From positions 28,398,563 through 28,462,562 of the forward strand of contig CP141145.1 in the NCBI GenBank assembly GCA_035235625.1: a DNA stretch of 64,000 bases, in the 5' to 3' direction. The stretch comes from Saururus chinensis (lineage: Eukaryota > Streptophyta > Magnoliopsida > Piperales > Saururaceae). Below, in pieces: positions 35,561 through 48,438 of this stretch (position 1 is the stretch's first letter; every line of letters starts with the position of its first letter). The notes under the pieces were generated by a model that saw only the letters and a list, made by a program, of their open reading frames with translations, had not been told where the DNA came from and made no database searches. Position numbers and translations under genes: made by a program.

Positions 35561-38500
35561 TGTCACGACCCGGATTTTTAAAACCCTTTTTAAATAAATT
35601 ATATGTGATAAATTACGATTGTTTTTTTTCTTTCTTTTTTAAATACAAAATAAATCATCTTATTAAATATCCAGGTCATGATAACTGGGGTTAACAAATA
35701 TGAATATCAAAACATATGATATTATTACATGTGTCAAAATTAGATAAATAGTAGGTTAACCCTCTAAGTACAAGTCTGTCATCTATATGAAAATAAACAA
35801 CAAAGTAAAGTTGGCTCTCACGCCAGTAATCACAATTACTTACATGATTGTAGAAGCAAGAAATTAGATCCCAGTAGTGCAATGTCATCCTCAAACACCT
35901 ATCAACGTCTCAATCTCGAAACATCCCCATCTAAAGAACATGCAAGCAAACAAGACCAAACAACAACCAAAATCTCCTCCCCCTGGAGAAGTGTTTCAAA
36001 AGAACAAAAGTAAAATTTAATATTTTTTTGATGGGGCCAACATCACCCGATGTTAGTTGCCTACGTACTCATCAGACAACATCTCCAATGTTTCCAACAA
36101 GATTGGATTCAGACGTACTTCTGCCTAAAAATAAGAAGCATAGCACACACATGCAATGCTTAAGTATTTTCAAACAACCTATATTTTATGCAAGTCCTGT
36201 GATCGTTCTACTTGTTTTAATTAAACAAGCAATATCAAACAACATTATTAATTATCTTTAGAACTATTTTTCGATAATTAATATCTTCGTCTAGTCCCAA
36301 TGACAGACTCATAAGATGTCAGCCTAAGTGACAAATGATAAACTCACCATAGACCACCCTCAAAGGTAAATCTATGATGAAACACCATAAAATCCACCAA
36401 GCCCTTGGAATTTACCAGGAAGTACCATCACCTCTCCTAGCCCACGAAGGACCTGACCGGAGTGAAAGGGCATGGCCCACAATTGCATCTGAACAAAAGT
36501 GGCAGAAAAGTCAACCAAGCAGGATGTTAGGTAATCCAAAATGTGTGTACACTAAAAGATCCTTAATAGATCTGTCATGAGCTCAGCTCACACAGAGTTC
36601 CCTCCAATGTGGAGATGCAATTATACAGTCAAATCAGCAGCTCCTCAATAGAGCTAAAACTCAAGAAACCATTCTAAACTTTATCTTGCTCATCAATAAG
36701 CCAGGATTTTGAATAACTATCCCAAATCCTATTAGTCCCTTCTAGACTAAGGTTTTAAACTTGAAACTATCATCGATTCATCAACCAAGGTAATTTGTCA
36801 GGTCAAAGGCTTTGTTCATTCTATGAACTAGTCTCAGACCCCTCTAAGGTACTTTAGTCTTTATCTTGATTAGGTTTTCCACCCAATTCAAAGCTATCAC
36901 CCCATCAATTAATCTTTCAATAATCTTAAGCTAGTGATAAGTTATTATCACAACATCAATAGCAAATATCGAAATAATGAACAACATAAAAAATTAGACC
37001 CCCAGAGGTTCAAGCATATCATAATATCAATAATCATATTCAATAATGATATTAGAATTGTTCGAGCTCACATGCCCTAACCCTCCTTAGGTTAACTTAT
37101 TAAATCTCTATAAAAATATATCATCATGCACCTAAGGGTATTAAGGTAATTATCCAACATTGGATATGGTCCAATATGCTCTCAGGTTTTAGTATCACAT
37201 TGGCCCGTTAATTTCATTAATGCAAATACGGGTCGGTCTACTCATAAGGGTATTTTTATCTTTTTGTTTAGAGCTTTATTAAACCCTAATGGGTCCAAAA
37301 CTAATCCCAATCGTACATCTTGACGTTATGAACCCAAAGTAATTTCCTTGTTGTTGAACGGGGTCATAAACCCATTGAACCGACCCCAGTCCAATTAATT
37401 ATTTCACCTTAACCCTAAGAGTAAAATAGTCAATTATCTATTTTATGGGATTTTTTTCTGACCAGGTGGCTTGTCCAAATTTAGGATACTCACTAGGATT
37501 TTTCTCAATTTTCAAATCCACTCATAGGCCGAAGTCTGGTCACAAATCATTATTAGTCTATGTGTCAATTTACAAGGGTAAATTGGTCATTTTACATACT
37601 TAGAGATTTTTCCCAGACCTGAAACTTGGTCAATACACTCGTCATATGCTCATAGTCATTTATTAATTTTTTATAAAATTTTATGACTATGTTATCCTAC
37701 TGAACCAAACCCAGTTCAGTCGGTCTATTATGGGTTTTTTATTAGACTGGACCAAATCGGTTTGGGTAACCCAACCCGGTCCAACGACCGGTGACCTGCA
37801 TTGCGGGTCATCTTCTCCGCTACTGGCCAGAGGCCGTTTGGCCTCTACGGCGCTGTTAGCATCGCGGCGGAGGAGGGGGCGGCCCAGGGGTTCCTGGACC
37901 GCTAGAGCACAGTTGAACTGATGGCATCGGTTCCGACGGCATCCGGTGGCTAGCCAACGGCTAAAAGGCCGCCCTTTCTTTCTTTTTCTTTTTCTTTTAC
38001 AACTAATCACGGTGGTGACCGGCCTCCCATCTTGGCCCGGTGAGGGACTAGCCCAACCGGACCACCGCCACACTGCGGTTCCGGGAGGCCAGGTCCAATC
38101 CCAAGCCATCAACGGCCAGAGGAATAGCACCCCCATATTTTGTTTTTCCTCTGCACCAATCCAGCGGACTATTCAGCGGCGGCTACATGCTAGAGCCCGG
38201 TCTGCAAGAAGCCGCCACTTGTTGATGGCTTGTAGGTTTGTGCTCATCGATCGGCGGCCTACTAGTAGAATCAGAAAATTTACAAAAAATCTATAGTGTT
38301 CAACGAAATTACAGAACAAGAGAACAACAAAATTACATAATAACAAAACACGAAATTACAAAATAGATGAACAGTGATAAACAAAATTGCAGAATAGTTG
38401 AGAATAATGATTTATGCAATCACTGTTCATGTAAATTACGTAGTATAGAGATATAATTTTCATTTAAATTTATTTGATAAATCTTCATTAATCTTCAATC

Positions 38501-38929
38501 AAAGACAACGACAACGATCTTACCTTACTTGCTGATTGGTTGTCGATCCACCACTGCCAGAGCCTTGCCGTTCCATCTTCTCCCCTCCCATCAGGTAAAA
38601 GTCCCTTAATTGTGCTCTCAAAAGTATTTTTATAAGCATGAGGATTAGGGTTCCTAATCCTCCTAGAAGTTGGCTAATCCCCCCTCAATTAGGCCACCTA
38701 ATTAGTCCTCTAAAACTTGACTTCGTAAGTATAATCAACTGGGCCCGTAAAATGACTTAAACAGCCCAATTATACATTAAAATCGGGAAAACATGTCTTA
38801 TTCGATATATTCAACTTCAAACAGTCGTATCTCTTAAGAAAGTTATTCTATTAAGAAGGCCAAAGGGGTCAAACACCGTAATTTTTATATATTTAATTTT
38901 TTAAACCAAGAAAAATCCGGGATATTTCA
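35561..38929 (-). mobile_element. 3.4-kb solo LTR (copy B), inverted relative to copy A
   Basis: Plus-strand ends TGTCACGACCCGGATTTTT and CCGGGATATTTCA. The reverse complement matches copy A along its length: the AAACATTGGAGATGTTGTCTG region, ACCCCAGTTATCATGACCTGG, the GC-rich block at 37680-38260, and the TATA region (CATGCTTATAAAAA near 38627). Length 3369 bp. The flanks GAATC and TAATT share only three of five bases, so the target-site duplication is decayed or absent. No internal genes. Confidence 0.8.
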
Positions 38930-39299
38930 TAATTAAAATTCCACAAAAAGATCAATCATTCTTGATTTTGTTCAAAAATCATAGCAAACCAATCGATTGT
39001 GTTTAACAATGCAATTGACCACTCATGGTTCTACACCTGGTGAAACTCACTCTAAACAATCTATTCACATGAATGATCGATTGTTCCACATACTGGAAAA
39101 AATATCAAAAATATTAAATCTTGATTGAACTCTAGTCAAGGATGATTGATAGCCTTTCAAACTTATTTGTGATTTTTATCATTTTTATTTATTCTTTTCA
39201 TAACACTCATATAAGATGTTTTTTTATAAAAATCAAAGTGTTTGTGACATGTATGTGCATAATATTTACCTTTTTCTCTTTAAACTTCAATCACGTTGA
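38930..39299. other. AT-rich spacer beyond LTR copy B
   Basis: No gene. Motifs such as ATCGATTGT recur and are loosely like those near 47.4-47.7 kb, which suggests old repeat sequence. Confidence 0.4.
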
Positions 39300-39495
39300 T
39301 TAAGCTTCTAGCTGTAATCTTTATGACACATATACTCCAATTCTTCAAGTCATTCAATTTAAATTTTGACTCGACACATAACTAATATAGTTAAACTTCA
39401 CAAGACTTAACTACACATTGAATATACATAGTTTTGTTTATCAAAATATAGTTAATTATAATACATATGTTACATATGTTCTTAGAATATGTTTC
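39300..39495. repeat. Right arm of the inverted repeat enclosing LTR copy B
   Basis: Pairs with 35370-35555 in inverted orientation. Together the arms look like termini of an older element into which copy B inserted, or two copies of a dispersed repeat. Confidence 0.65.
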
Positions 39496-39668
39496 TTACT
39501 TCTTACCTATCTTTAGAATTTTAGTGTAGGCACGTGAAAAATGTCAATTTATTATAACTTTGTAATTGAGTTTTGTAATGACTGACAAGTGCCCAAACTC
39601 TGGTCCTATGAATATTTATTTTCAATATAGATCTGAGTGTTATAGTGTTATGATATCCTTACTTGAAA

Positions 39669-39803
39669 TGTCATGTCCCCAATTTTTTTTAAATGTCATT
39701 TTTTTCTCAAATACAAAAAAATATCTTTATTTCTCATGATTTATCTCATGCATGAGTTTTTTTTTAAAGAAAATAGTATTGTTTTAAAATTGAGGGTGTG
39801 ACA
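39669..39803. mobile_element. 135-bp mini element with LTR-like inverted ends
   Basis: Starts TGTCATGTCCCCAATTTT and ends AAAATTGAGGGTGTGACA, an imperfect inverted repeat of about 18 bp with TG..CA ends. Nothing internal. No target-site duplication found. Confidence 0.5.
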
Positions 39804-40559
39804 TTGGCATTGCCCAACCGGCTTCGTATTGCAAATTTTGGGAATCCTTAAAATCTAGTGAGTCTCTATTAAAAATTTTCCCCTATATCACTATTGTAAC
39901 GCCCGAGATTTTTCATCCCTTTTTCTTAAAACTCATAGAAAATTTTTTTTCTTATACGATAAATCGGAGTCAAAATGACAAAATCAAAACCTGTATAAAC
40001 AGTTTATAATTTAAAACATCATACGGTTAAACATCGTACCGTCAAATCAAATATCCTCAGGCGCTACTCGAAAACACACGTACGACTAAATTACCATGAT
40101 CATGGATTTTTAAATACAAATAACTCCCAGGCGTCCCCGAGTACAAGTCCCATAAACAGTCTACTCTGATCCAAATTAAAAGTTCAGAATACATACACTT
40201 AAATCTCATCACATACATCAGATCGTGGCACCAACTATACTTGAGTCAAGGAGGAAACAATCCACCGCAGAAACGAGCGTCCATCTCCAGGAGCTCACCA
40301 ACACAACCTGCAAAAGCCTCCCGAACAACGGGGCTAAAAGAAGTAGGGTGAGTATTTTCATACTCAGTAGGAAAATACCCAATAGGGGAAATCCCAAATG
40401 GTGAACTCAATAAGTTCATAAATCATGCGTCATGCAACTCAACATGAGGCAAACAACGTATAACAATTATGCTCATATGCAACTAATCATACATAGCATA
40501 CCATGAAACCAAACTCATATAAACACCCTTAATCAGGGTCTTACAAACATACTCGTCCC

Positions 40560-40800
40560 AACATACGCTAACTCATACAACTTACTCAACTTGTACGACC
40601 TTACTCGTACAATCTTACACTTACTCGTACGACCTTACTCGTACAGTCTTACACTTACTATCAAACTCATAATCAAACTCTTACAGTCGTGCTCAAACTC
40701 ACACTCTTACAGTCGTACTCATCCTCAATCTTACAGTCGTGCACATACTCATCATCATACGCTTACTTAGAACGTACAAACTCAGTCATACAGTCGTATA
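40560..40800. repeat. Tandem-like CTTAC/TCGTAC repeats in LTR copy D
   Basis: Repeated CTTACTCGTACGACC and ACAGTCGT/ACTCATAC motifs, imperfect. Confidence 0.6.
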
Positions 40801-41034
40801 CATACTATCGACCACTGAAGCTCATTACAACTAATAAGCTCCAGCGTCGAAAAGGAAAAGAATGCCACTGGGGCATCACCTTAACCTCCGGGGAGTTACT
40901 AGACGCCATGGACTTTTCCGAAGGTAAGGTACACCAATGCTCATGGGGCACTGGATCAAACAGGTAAGAGTAGATCCATGATACTACTTACCTGAGCGCG
41001 CAAACATACACCCACACAAGGGGTCATACAATTG

Positions 41035-41165
41035 CCCACACATAAGGGGTCTTATAGTGCCATAGAATTGCCCACCATAATGGGTCTTATAATGCCAGAG
41101 AATTGCCCACCATAATGGGTCTTATAGTGCCAAAAAATTGCCCACCATAAGGGGTCTTATAGTGC
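41035..41165. repeat. Minisatellite, about 36-bp unit, in LTR copy D
   Basis: About three and a half tandem copies of a unit containing GGGTCTTATAGTGCCA and GAATTGCCCACCATAA, each slightly changed. Confidence 0.85.
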
Positions 41166-41189
41166 CATTGTCACTCTTGGGCAGAAAAC

Positions 41190-41420
41190 ATACAATGCCA
41201 CTTGGGCAGAAACATACAATGCCACTCTTGGGCGGAAACATACAATGCTCTCAACAGAGCATCAAACGTCTGGGCTTGTACAACACACAGACCGAATTAG
41301 AAATATACTTTGCTCTCAACAGAGCATCAAACGTCTGGGCTTATACAGCACACAGACCAAATCAAACATACATCGCTCTCAAAAGAGCATCAGATGTCCG
41401 GTGCTCTATATAACACACAG
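41190..41420. repeat. Minisatellite, about 70-bp unit, in LTR copy D
   Basis: Three tandem copies of a unit containing GCTCTCAACAGAGCATCA, AACGTCTGGGCTT and ACACACAGACC. They are preceded by shorter repeats of TGGGCAGAAACATACAATG. Confidence 0.85.
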
Positions 41421-44396
41421 ACAAAAATCCCGCAGGATAACCACCATGGCAAGACACAAGAAGTGCTCAGCCGATTCATTATCGGCTAGCTCAAACACGG
41501 AACTTAATCCGTCGAACCCTCAGGTCTCAAACTCACAACGCTATTTTTAACGTTCTCATAATTCAAGTTTGAATTAAGTATATTATGCGGTACAATTATG
41601 CCACACAAACTCTGTCCTCGACTGATCAAACTGAAGCTGAGCCCGATCCGAATCCTAGTTCGTCGGGGCATCAGATTTCACTTACCCGTCCAGGTCACAC
41701 ATAACTCACCGTACACAAATCCTTATGCACGCATACATCCTCTGACATCCACCTTACGATCAGACATCTTACTTACATTGTCAAACTGAGCTCCTCACAG
41801 CAGATCCCCGTTATCAACCTCTTACTTAATTCCTCACTTATTATACTTACTTTTCACTTCATAATTTGTACGTTATGCTTGTACAATTATGCACGCTCTT
41901 ACTGTCTAATAAACCCTCATAAGGCTCCAAGCCTAAGTCTTCTCACTTACCGAACCCCTGACGTACGCTCCAAACCAAACTGACCCATCTCAAATCCTCG
42001 CTCCTCAAACTTACTTTCTCTGTCTTCCGTCATGCGCTTACACGTCCAAATCCACATCCAACTTCATACCAAACCCTTACCAATCTTACCGTCCATCGCC
42101 CATACCTCTGCCCACACAGTCCACATACATAACTTACTCGACATCGCTAGCCATCACTAGCGTGTCCAACACACACATACGTAGCACACTAACATATTCG
42201 CTAGCCATCACTAGCGCATACATCATACGCCATACACAAAATATGCTTACAATTCACATACATACATACATGTATCTCAAAGTGGCATAATTCACTGTCT
42301 TACATCATGCATACATGTCATGATTTAATATCCAAAACATGGAATCATGCAAGCCTAGCATGCTGCTACTCATTCAAAGCATGTTGTCATGAATTTACGA
42401 GTTCAAAGCTCCCCTACCTCGTAATCATGACCTTTGATGGTGAGCACACGACGGTGGCGGCGTCGATGGCGGAGTCGGCGGTCAACACCATTGCCTAGCT
42501 GAGAGAGCTGCTGTCCCGAGGTTTAGGAAGCGTCGGAACTACACACGGCCAAATGGGATGTCAAAATCAACGCGATAAAATCCGCGATCCACAGCGGCAC
42601 ACTAGAGGCGGCCGGGAGAAAGGTCGTGCCAACGAGTGGCAGGTGCGACCGAAAGGCAGGATGTACTCACTAAAATTCGACTGGTGGTTGAACAATACCA
42701 AACCGGTCACAAGACGTCGAAATCGGCCGTGGACAGCACCCAACGGCGTCGATTTCACGTTCACAAGGGCCCACATAAGGGCGGAGGGCGACACTCAAGG
42801 ACGTAGGAGAGGTGGACTCCTATGGTCAAATACAGACGATGGCAGAGCCATCCGACGGTCAGGCGGTGTCAAAATGGCACCTAAACCCTAACCCGCACGC
42901 GCGGCTACTTGCACACGCAGCCAAAGGAAGAGGAGAGGGCTAGACGGTGTCGGCCCAAGACTCGAAAGGGCGGTAGGGCCATGCCCAAGGGCGGTGACCA
43001 ACAATACGGCCTTTGCCGTTGCCGTGCCGAGGTAGGCCGACTAGAGGCCAATCGGCGTCCGGCGAGGGTAAGACGGTCAAAAGGCAACACGTGGCGCTCT
43101 CTATAGAGCGGTCAGACACAATCGGCAGAGGGGAACCTGGCCCATGCCGAAAGAAGAGGGGCGGTGCCGCACTAGGGTGGCCAGCCATCCCCAGGCTGAG
43201 ACCCGCCACACTAAGGTGGTCCAAGGTGTTCGACATCCAACGATGCTCCATGGCCCATACGGGTGGAAAACCCTAGGGGCACAACGACGAACAGGGTTTA
43301 CTGGCAGCTCTGGCCTGTGACGCCAGGGCCCTAGTAATTGGGCGGAGCTGGGTGGAGGCAGCTACACTAGTGCCGCTGGGCCGAGGCTGGCCGGACGAAG
43401 TCCAACTGGCCACATCCAGCCACCCGAAACAAATATCAGCACAGGGCGGAGGGAAAATACGCGGGGGAGGAGGAAGCTGGCTGGGGGCTGATGGGGCTGG
43501 CCAGGGTGGCGGCCCTGCGTCGCCGGCCTGTGACTGGGTGGATGGAGGCCGTCCGGTAACTGCCGGCCAGTGGCGGCAATGCAAAATCAAGATGCAGAGA
43601 GAGAGTGGAGTAGAGCTAACCGGAGGAATCCGAGTGGGGGAGCCAACGGGACTGGCCAGGACGGCGGCCATGCCGTCGCCAGCTCGTGGCTGGCCTGACA
43701 GAGGCCGGGCGGAGCCCACTGGCCACCGCCGGCGCCGCCAAGTCACGAGACAAAGGGACTGTGGCGGAATCGAAAAACAGGGGAGAGGCGGGTGGAGCGG
43801 CGGAGCGGAGGCAGGGGCGGCGAAGGAGGACCACTGGGGCCGGGAGGGGTGGCCTCCCGTCGTCGCCGGCCCATGGCGGGGCCATAGCCGGCCGGCCAGG
43901 CCTTTCCGGCTTGTGGCGGCGGCGGAACAGCACCAAACAGAGAGAAAGGCTCACCGGGGAAGGAGGCGGCGCGGCCGTGGGGGCCGGGACGGTGGCCCCC
44001 TAGCGTCGCACCGCCGGGGTAGAACCGACGGTGGTGGCCCGGCGGTCCGCTGGCGGCTGCCGGTCGCCGGAGAGAAGATTGCAGAATGGGGGGGGGTCTG
44101 TTCTCGCTGCTTCCAGAACGGGATCGGGCGAGCCCGAGCCCGATCCTGATTTTTATTTTTATTTTTCTTTATTTTTTTTTCTCCTTTTTCCAACTTATCC
44201 TCTACAGTTCCGTTCTTCAACAATTTTTCGCGCTAGAAGCGCGAGTCGAGGCCCGTGGCCCACGATTAACCCGAGACCCGGCTCTACGGGTACGAATACC
44301 GAGGTTAAATACGCCGAAACATCACAATATATCGTTGAAAATAATCAGATAAAAATAGTAAAAAATCGTAATAAAAATCTGGGACGTTACAACTAT

Positions 44397-45750
44397 ATCC
44401 ACAATTTGGTTGAGTACTTTTGAGTTCTTACGTCCACGTCCACACTCCGTAGCAAAGAAATATGCCCCCTCTTCCTTCACCTAAAATAGTCAACTATTGA
44501 TCAAGTTCAACATTCAACTTTAGCCCTTCTACCTTACTGCAAGTGTTGTCTCCATCAAGAATATTATTTGAGGATTAACTTCCTTCACAAAATTGTGAAG
44601 GGCATGAACTGTATAGGGGTTCCCTATCCCCTAATAGTTCCATGTGAATAAAATCATTGCTTGAAATAGGACTAAATTTCAATTTATGGTGATACATAAG
44701 CCAACAACTTAGTCGCCTCTATTTCTAATAAAGCTCCTAAATATTTTTTTCTTTATATTATCTCTATCATTTTGGTCATTACGTTTCTTTTTCCCACTTT
44801 AATTTCAGGCTTTTTGTCACCTTGGTCAACTTCTTGTAGTTATTTTTCTTATTTGCACCTTGTTTCCCTTCAATGCCTATTAGACGATTTGAATCCAAGT
44901 TCTTTACTCTCACATCATTTCTTCCACATCATTCCTCATTTATAAGGTTGTCTTCTTCTTGGCAGGATTGTTGGGTCAAAATCTCTCTTGGCTCATCCAT
45001 GCTAGTTGCTTTGACATTATTGCATTAACTAGCCAGTAAGGCTCCCCTTTGTAGTTTGACTCACCCTCAATCTAAAAAGTAAGGATTTTGCTTCCCCTCT
45101 TCCTTGGGATCTCACATTTCCCTTTGAAACCTCCGGTTAGATATGACCTATGTGCTTATGCATGCATGAGCCTTATCCATTGCTTTACTCCTATTTGGAT
45201 TGCCTTACCTTTACTTTTTTCCCCTTTTAGTTGGACACCCTACCCCTTTTTTTCAATTAGTTCCAACCTTGAAGGGAAAAAGGTTTGGAGTTGATGGGCC
45301 TACATTTAGCCTTTCTACACTCTTCCACATTAGTCTAGCCCATTTTTTGTTGTAGCCTTTATCACTCCCTTGCCTCATCATCACCCTTTCGTCTCCTTTT
45401 CCCCCGTTCAATATTTGGGGCCCACCTATCAATGGCTCGTTGGTCACCCTCCCTTTTCTCATATTTAGAGCTTTGTTTCCTCATTACCTCACACTATATC
45501 CATCTCAGAGTTTGTCTCATCCCACCCTTAAGACTGCCTCTCTAGTTTCTTTACACTATTCCACCAACTGTTACCTTCCTTGCCCACCTCTATGTTCATA
45601 TTGTGAACACTTTTGTCCTTCCCTGGTTTATTTCTTACTACAATTTTCTAGCACATCCAAAGCACATAGGGGTGAAACAGACAATCATAGACTCAACAAA
45701 GCATGTTGGCAGCCATCCATTTACGTGTAGACCATGTGTTAATTCATTTG
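44397..45750 (-). mobile_element. Degenerate L1-type LINE, 5' part, interrupted by LTR copy D
   Basis: On the minus strand, from about 44655 downward, the frame reads GIGNPYTVHALHNFVKEVNP then IIFLMET. This is the start of the plant L1 ORF2 endonuclease (family form: WNCRGLGNP..RAL..LV). A GRGRK motif follows. The part upstream (44670-45750) is probably the spacer and ORF1 end. Stops and frameshifts are present. The ORF2 continuation expected across the LTR, at 39804-39894, reads RLTRF-GFP, like the L1 TGFYGFP block, which supports the insertion. Confidence 0.6.
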
Positions 45751-48438
45751 CATATGTTCGTGAATGACAAATGAAATGAAGGTGAAAATTTGATGTACAC
45801 CATTTTCTCAAACCAAAAGTGGGTATTAAAATATTGATTAAAAAAGAAGTTATAATAATAGTAGGATGGTCTCATCTAATAAATATATGATAATAGCCGG
45901 GTGAAATTATGACATGTATTTTTTACAATTTTTTTATTAAGACTAACTATGTGATGTAGGCTAGCAATTTAGCATTAATTAAAAAATAATATTAAAAACT
46001 ATAATTGATGGATGTATATAGGTGCAATTACGAATAACCCTCGTTAGCAATTGTCTACATTAGGGAAAAATAATAATACCCATTTTAGTGAAACAAACAC
46101 ATACACAAATGGGCAACAAACAAATAGACATTGTTTACACCCCTAATAACATAATACCCACCATGTTCACCCATTGGCCATTCTCCGCCCATCACTTTCT
46201 AAATCACATTTTCACTATTTCTGTACGCCCCCCCCCCCCCCCCCCCCCCCACACACACACTTGTGGATTCCCCAACTACTCTTCTCATCATATCCATTCT
46301 TTTGTAGTTTGCAACCTGTCTAAGTTCAATAGAAATGTTACTAACTTGTCCCTATCATGTTCCTCTTACATCCAGACATACTTTGCCCAACTAAAGCTTC
46401 ATCGTCGGCACTATCTCTATCTTCCTACTCTTATTCTCCCAAAGGAGCCCCTTATTTTCTTTCCACAATCTTCCTTGTCACTCTCAACATAATATTGAAC
46501 ATCTTTATCCAAATCCTACATTAATAGGTATAATGAAATCCAATGCCTTCAAAACTAGTAGATAGATCCATAATTATCAAAATAAATGTGCTATCAAGTA
46601 TAACTATGAAGTCTCATAGTTGTTTTAGTTAATTAACTATTAACTATCCCTTAGTAGATATCCTACTAGTCTCAACATCTCTATTGGTTTTTCCTTTCTT
46701 ACAAAATAAATCATATTAAGCACTTGTATGACACAACTACACGAGGATCCTCAAAAGACTCTTAAATACAAAACAAAGGAGTGAGCATAGCGCAATAAGG
46801 TTTTAAATAATATAACTTATATTAACAACATAAAGGATAATATCAAGATGCATAAAATCTCAATACAATATTGGTGTAAATATCTCAATAAATGCATCAA
46901 AAGATTAATAAATCCAAAGTACCTAAAGATATTGTTATATGTTACTTTGCATCCTGAAACAAAAAATACCAAAATTCTTTGATCAAGCTAGTGCACACGG
47001 ACATGACCACGTATCCCAGAGCATAACTCTAATGTCACAGTAGTAAGTTCTCAAGCGCTCACCCGGGGAGAAATTTTTTGCCTCTATTCAAAAACAAAAC
47101 CATGTCCTTTTGAATGGAAAACCCCTTCATTTTGAACAAAAAACATGATTCATCAAAAATTAACTAGCTGATGAAGGAGAAATCTGATAGTGTTCAAATC
47201 AATGGAAGACTTCGGAAACCATGACTAATCTCAGTAAACATTGTTTAGCAATTTAAATCTAACAAGACTAAATCATGATGCATGAGATATAAATTCATGT
47301 GTGAATAATACATACATGTAAGCATAAGAATCCTACTATATTATGACAATACATTGCTAACTACATGCAAAAGACATGTCAAACTATGAAGATCCAATTT
47401 TAAAATAGGTCCATATGTCAAAACTATTGGGCCAATAGATCGAGCCATAGTGCTATCAATCGGTAAGCCAAAACACCAAACAGTAGCATTTGCTGATCGA
47501 TCAAGCCCTCTGGTGATCAATTGATCCATGATGAACCAATGATAATACATTGGTTGATTGATTGGCCCATAGGGGCGATTGATTGGTCAGCTGATTGCAA
47601 GAAAAATAAGAAGAGTAACTTCTTCGATCATTTGGTCCATAGGGGCAATCAATTGGTCGCAAACAATTTTTCAAAAATTATGATTTGTAACCAAAAGTAT
47701 TCCAATTATCAATCAAAATATCACAATTCTTTGTACAAACATTATTAAATCCTTAAGTATGGAAAACCCTATAAAACCAATGCATAGACTTATAAAAACA
47801 ACATTAAAATTTGTACATACGGAAATTAAGGCCAAACGTCCAATAATCCTTAAAACCTTGATTAATAACATCATTACCAATATTGATGCAATAAATTATG
47901 AACAAGCACAAAAACCCTTTACATCTAAATAGCAAAGAATCCATTCAATTTCCTCTCTAGATCAAATAATCTATAATCCAAAAATTAGGATCTATTAAAG
48001 ATAAGCATAAACCATAATTTTCTACCAAATTGATATTCAAAACTACCATTAGCAAGGCAAATTATGTACTTCCTTTGTGTCTAATGAATTATAAACATAA
48101 ATCACAAAGTTCTGAATAAAAAATAAGGATATAGGGCTTTACAATTTAGATAAATAAAAATAATTTTTAGGGATTGCAATAGAAGAAGACATGGAATTAA
48201 GAATATGTAAGAGGGACCTTTTAATTAACCAAAAACTCAAGATTTTATAAAAGTATAATCAATTTTATTCACCTTGGGAGAAACTAGGGCAGATTCTTTA
48301 AAATTTTAGCAATTCTAGAATAAGAGAGAAGGCCAATTTTAGATATTTATACTATTTTGGGTAATTGGGCATTTTATGGGCTCATTCAAGGAACACAAAT
48401 AATTTTTTTCTTGAATTTTGTTGAAATATGACTAAGCC
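45751..48438. other. AT-rich spacer with unclassified repeats
   Basis: No gene. Contains the C23 tract (46228-46250). Repeated GATTGATTGG..CATAGGGGC motifs at 47560-47660 look like old LTR-element sequence. Confidence 0.45.
46228..46260. repeat. Poly-C run followed by (AC)n
   Basis: 23 consecutive C then five AC units. A run of this length may be a sequencing or assembly uncertainty. Confidence 0.9.

Larger units (their letters stand above)
39895..44391 (-). mobile_element. 4.5-kb solo LTR (copy D), Tekay/Del-like, inserted in an L1 LINE
   Basis: Plus-strand ends TGTAACGCCCGAGATTTTT and AAAAATCTGGGACGTTACA, with a perfect 5-bp target-site duplication ACTAT at 39890-39894 and 44392-44396. 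Layout matches copies A and B if read on the minus strand: TGTAACGTCCC start, GC-rich block (42430-44110 here), then AT-rich sequence. The long ORFs in the GC-rich block have no domain. No primer-binding site, gag or pol is present, so this is a single LTR, unusually long. Confidence 0.82.

Noticed and set aside
25743..38929. Copies A and B as the two LTRs of one retrotransposon
   Set aside because: They are in opposite orientations, copy A has its own target-site duplication, and an ordinary plant gene lies between them.
41035..41420. CRISPR-like array
   Set aside because: The units are contiguous minisatellite copies without unique spacers, inside a plant LTR.
42553..44149. Several long ORFs on both strands, up to 265 aa
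   Set aside because: They lie in the GC-rich part of LTR copy D, overlap each other in different frames, and are Gly/Arg/Pro-rich without domains.
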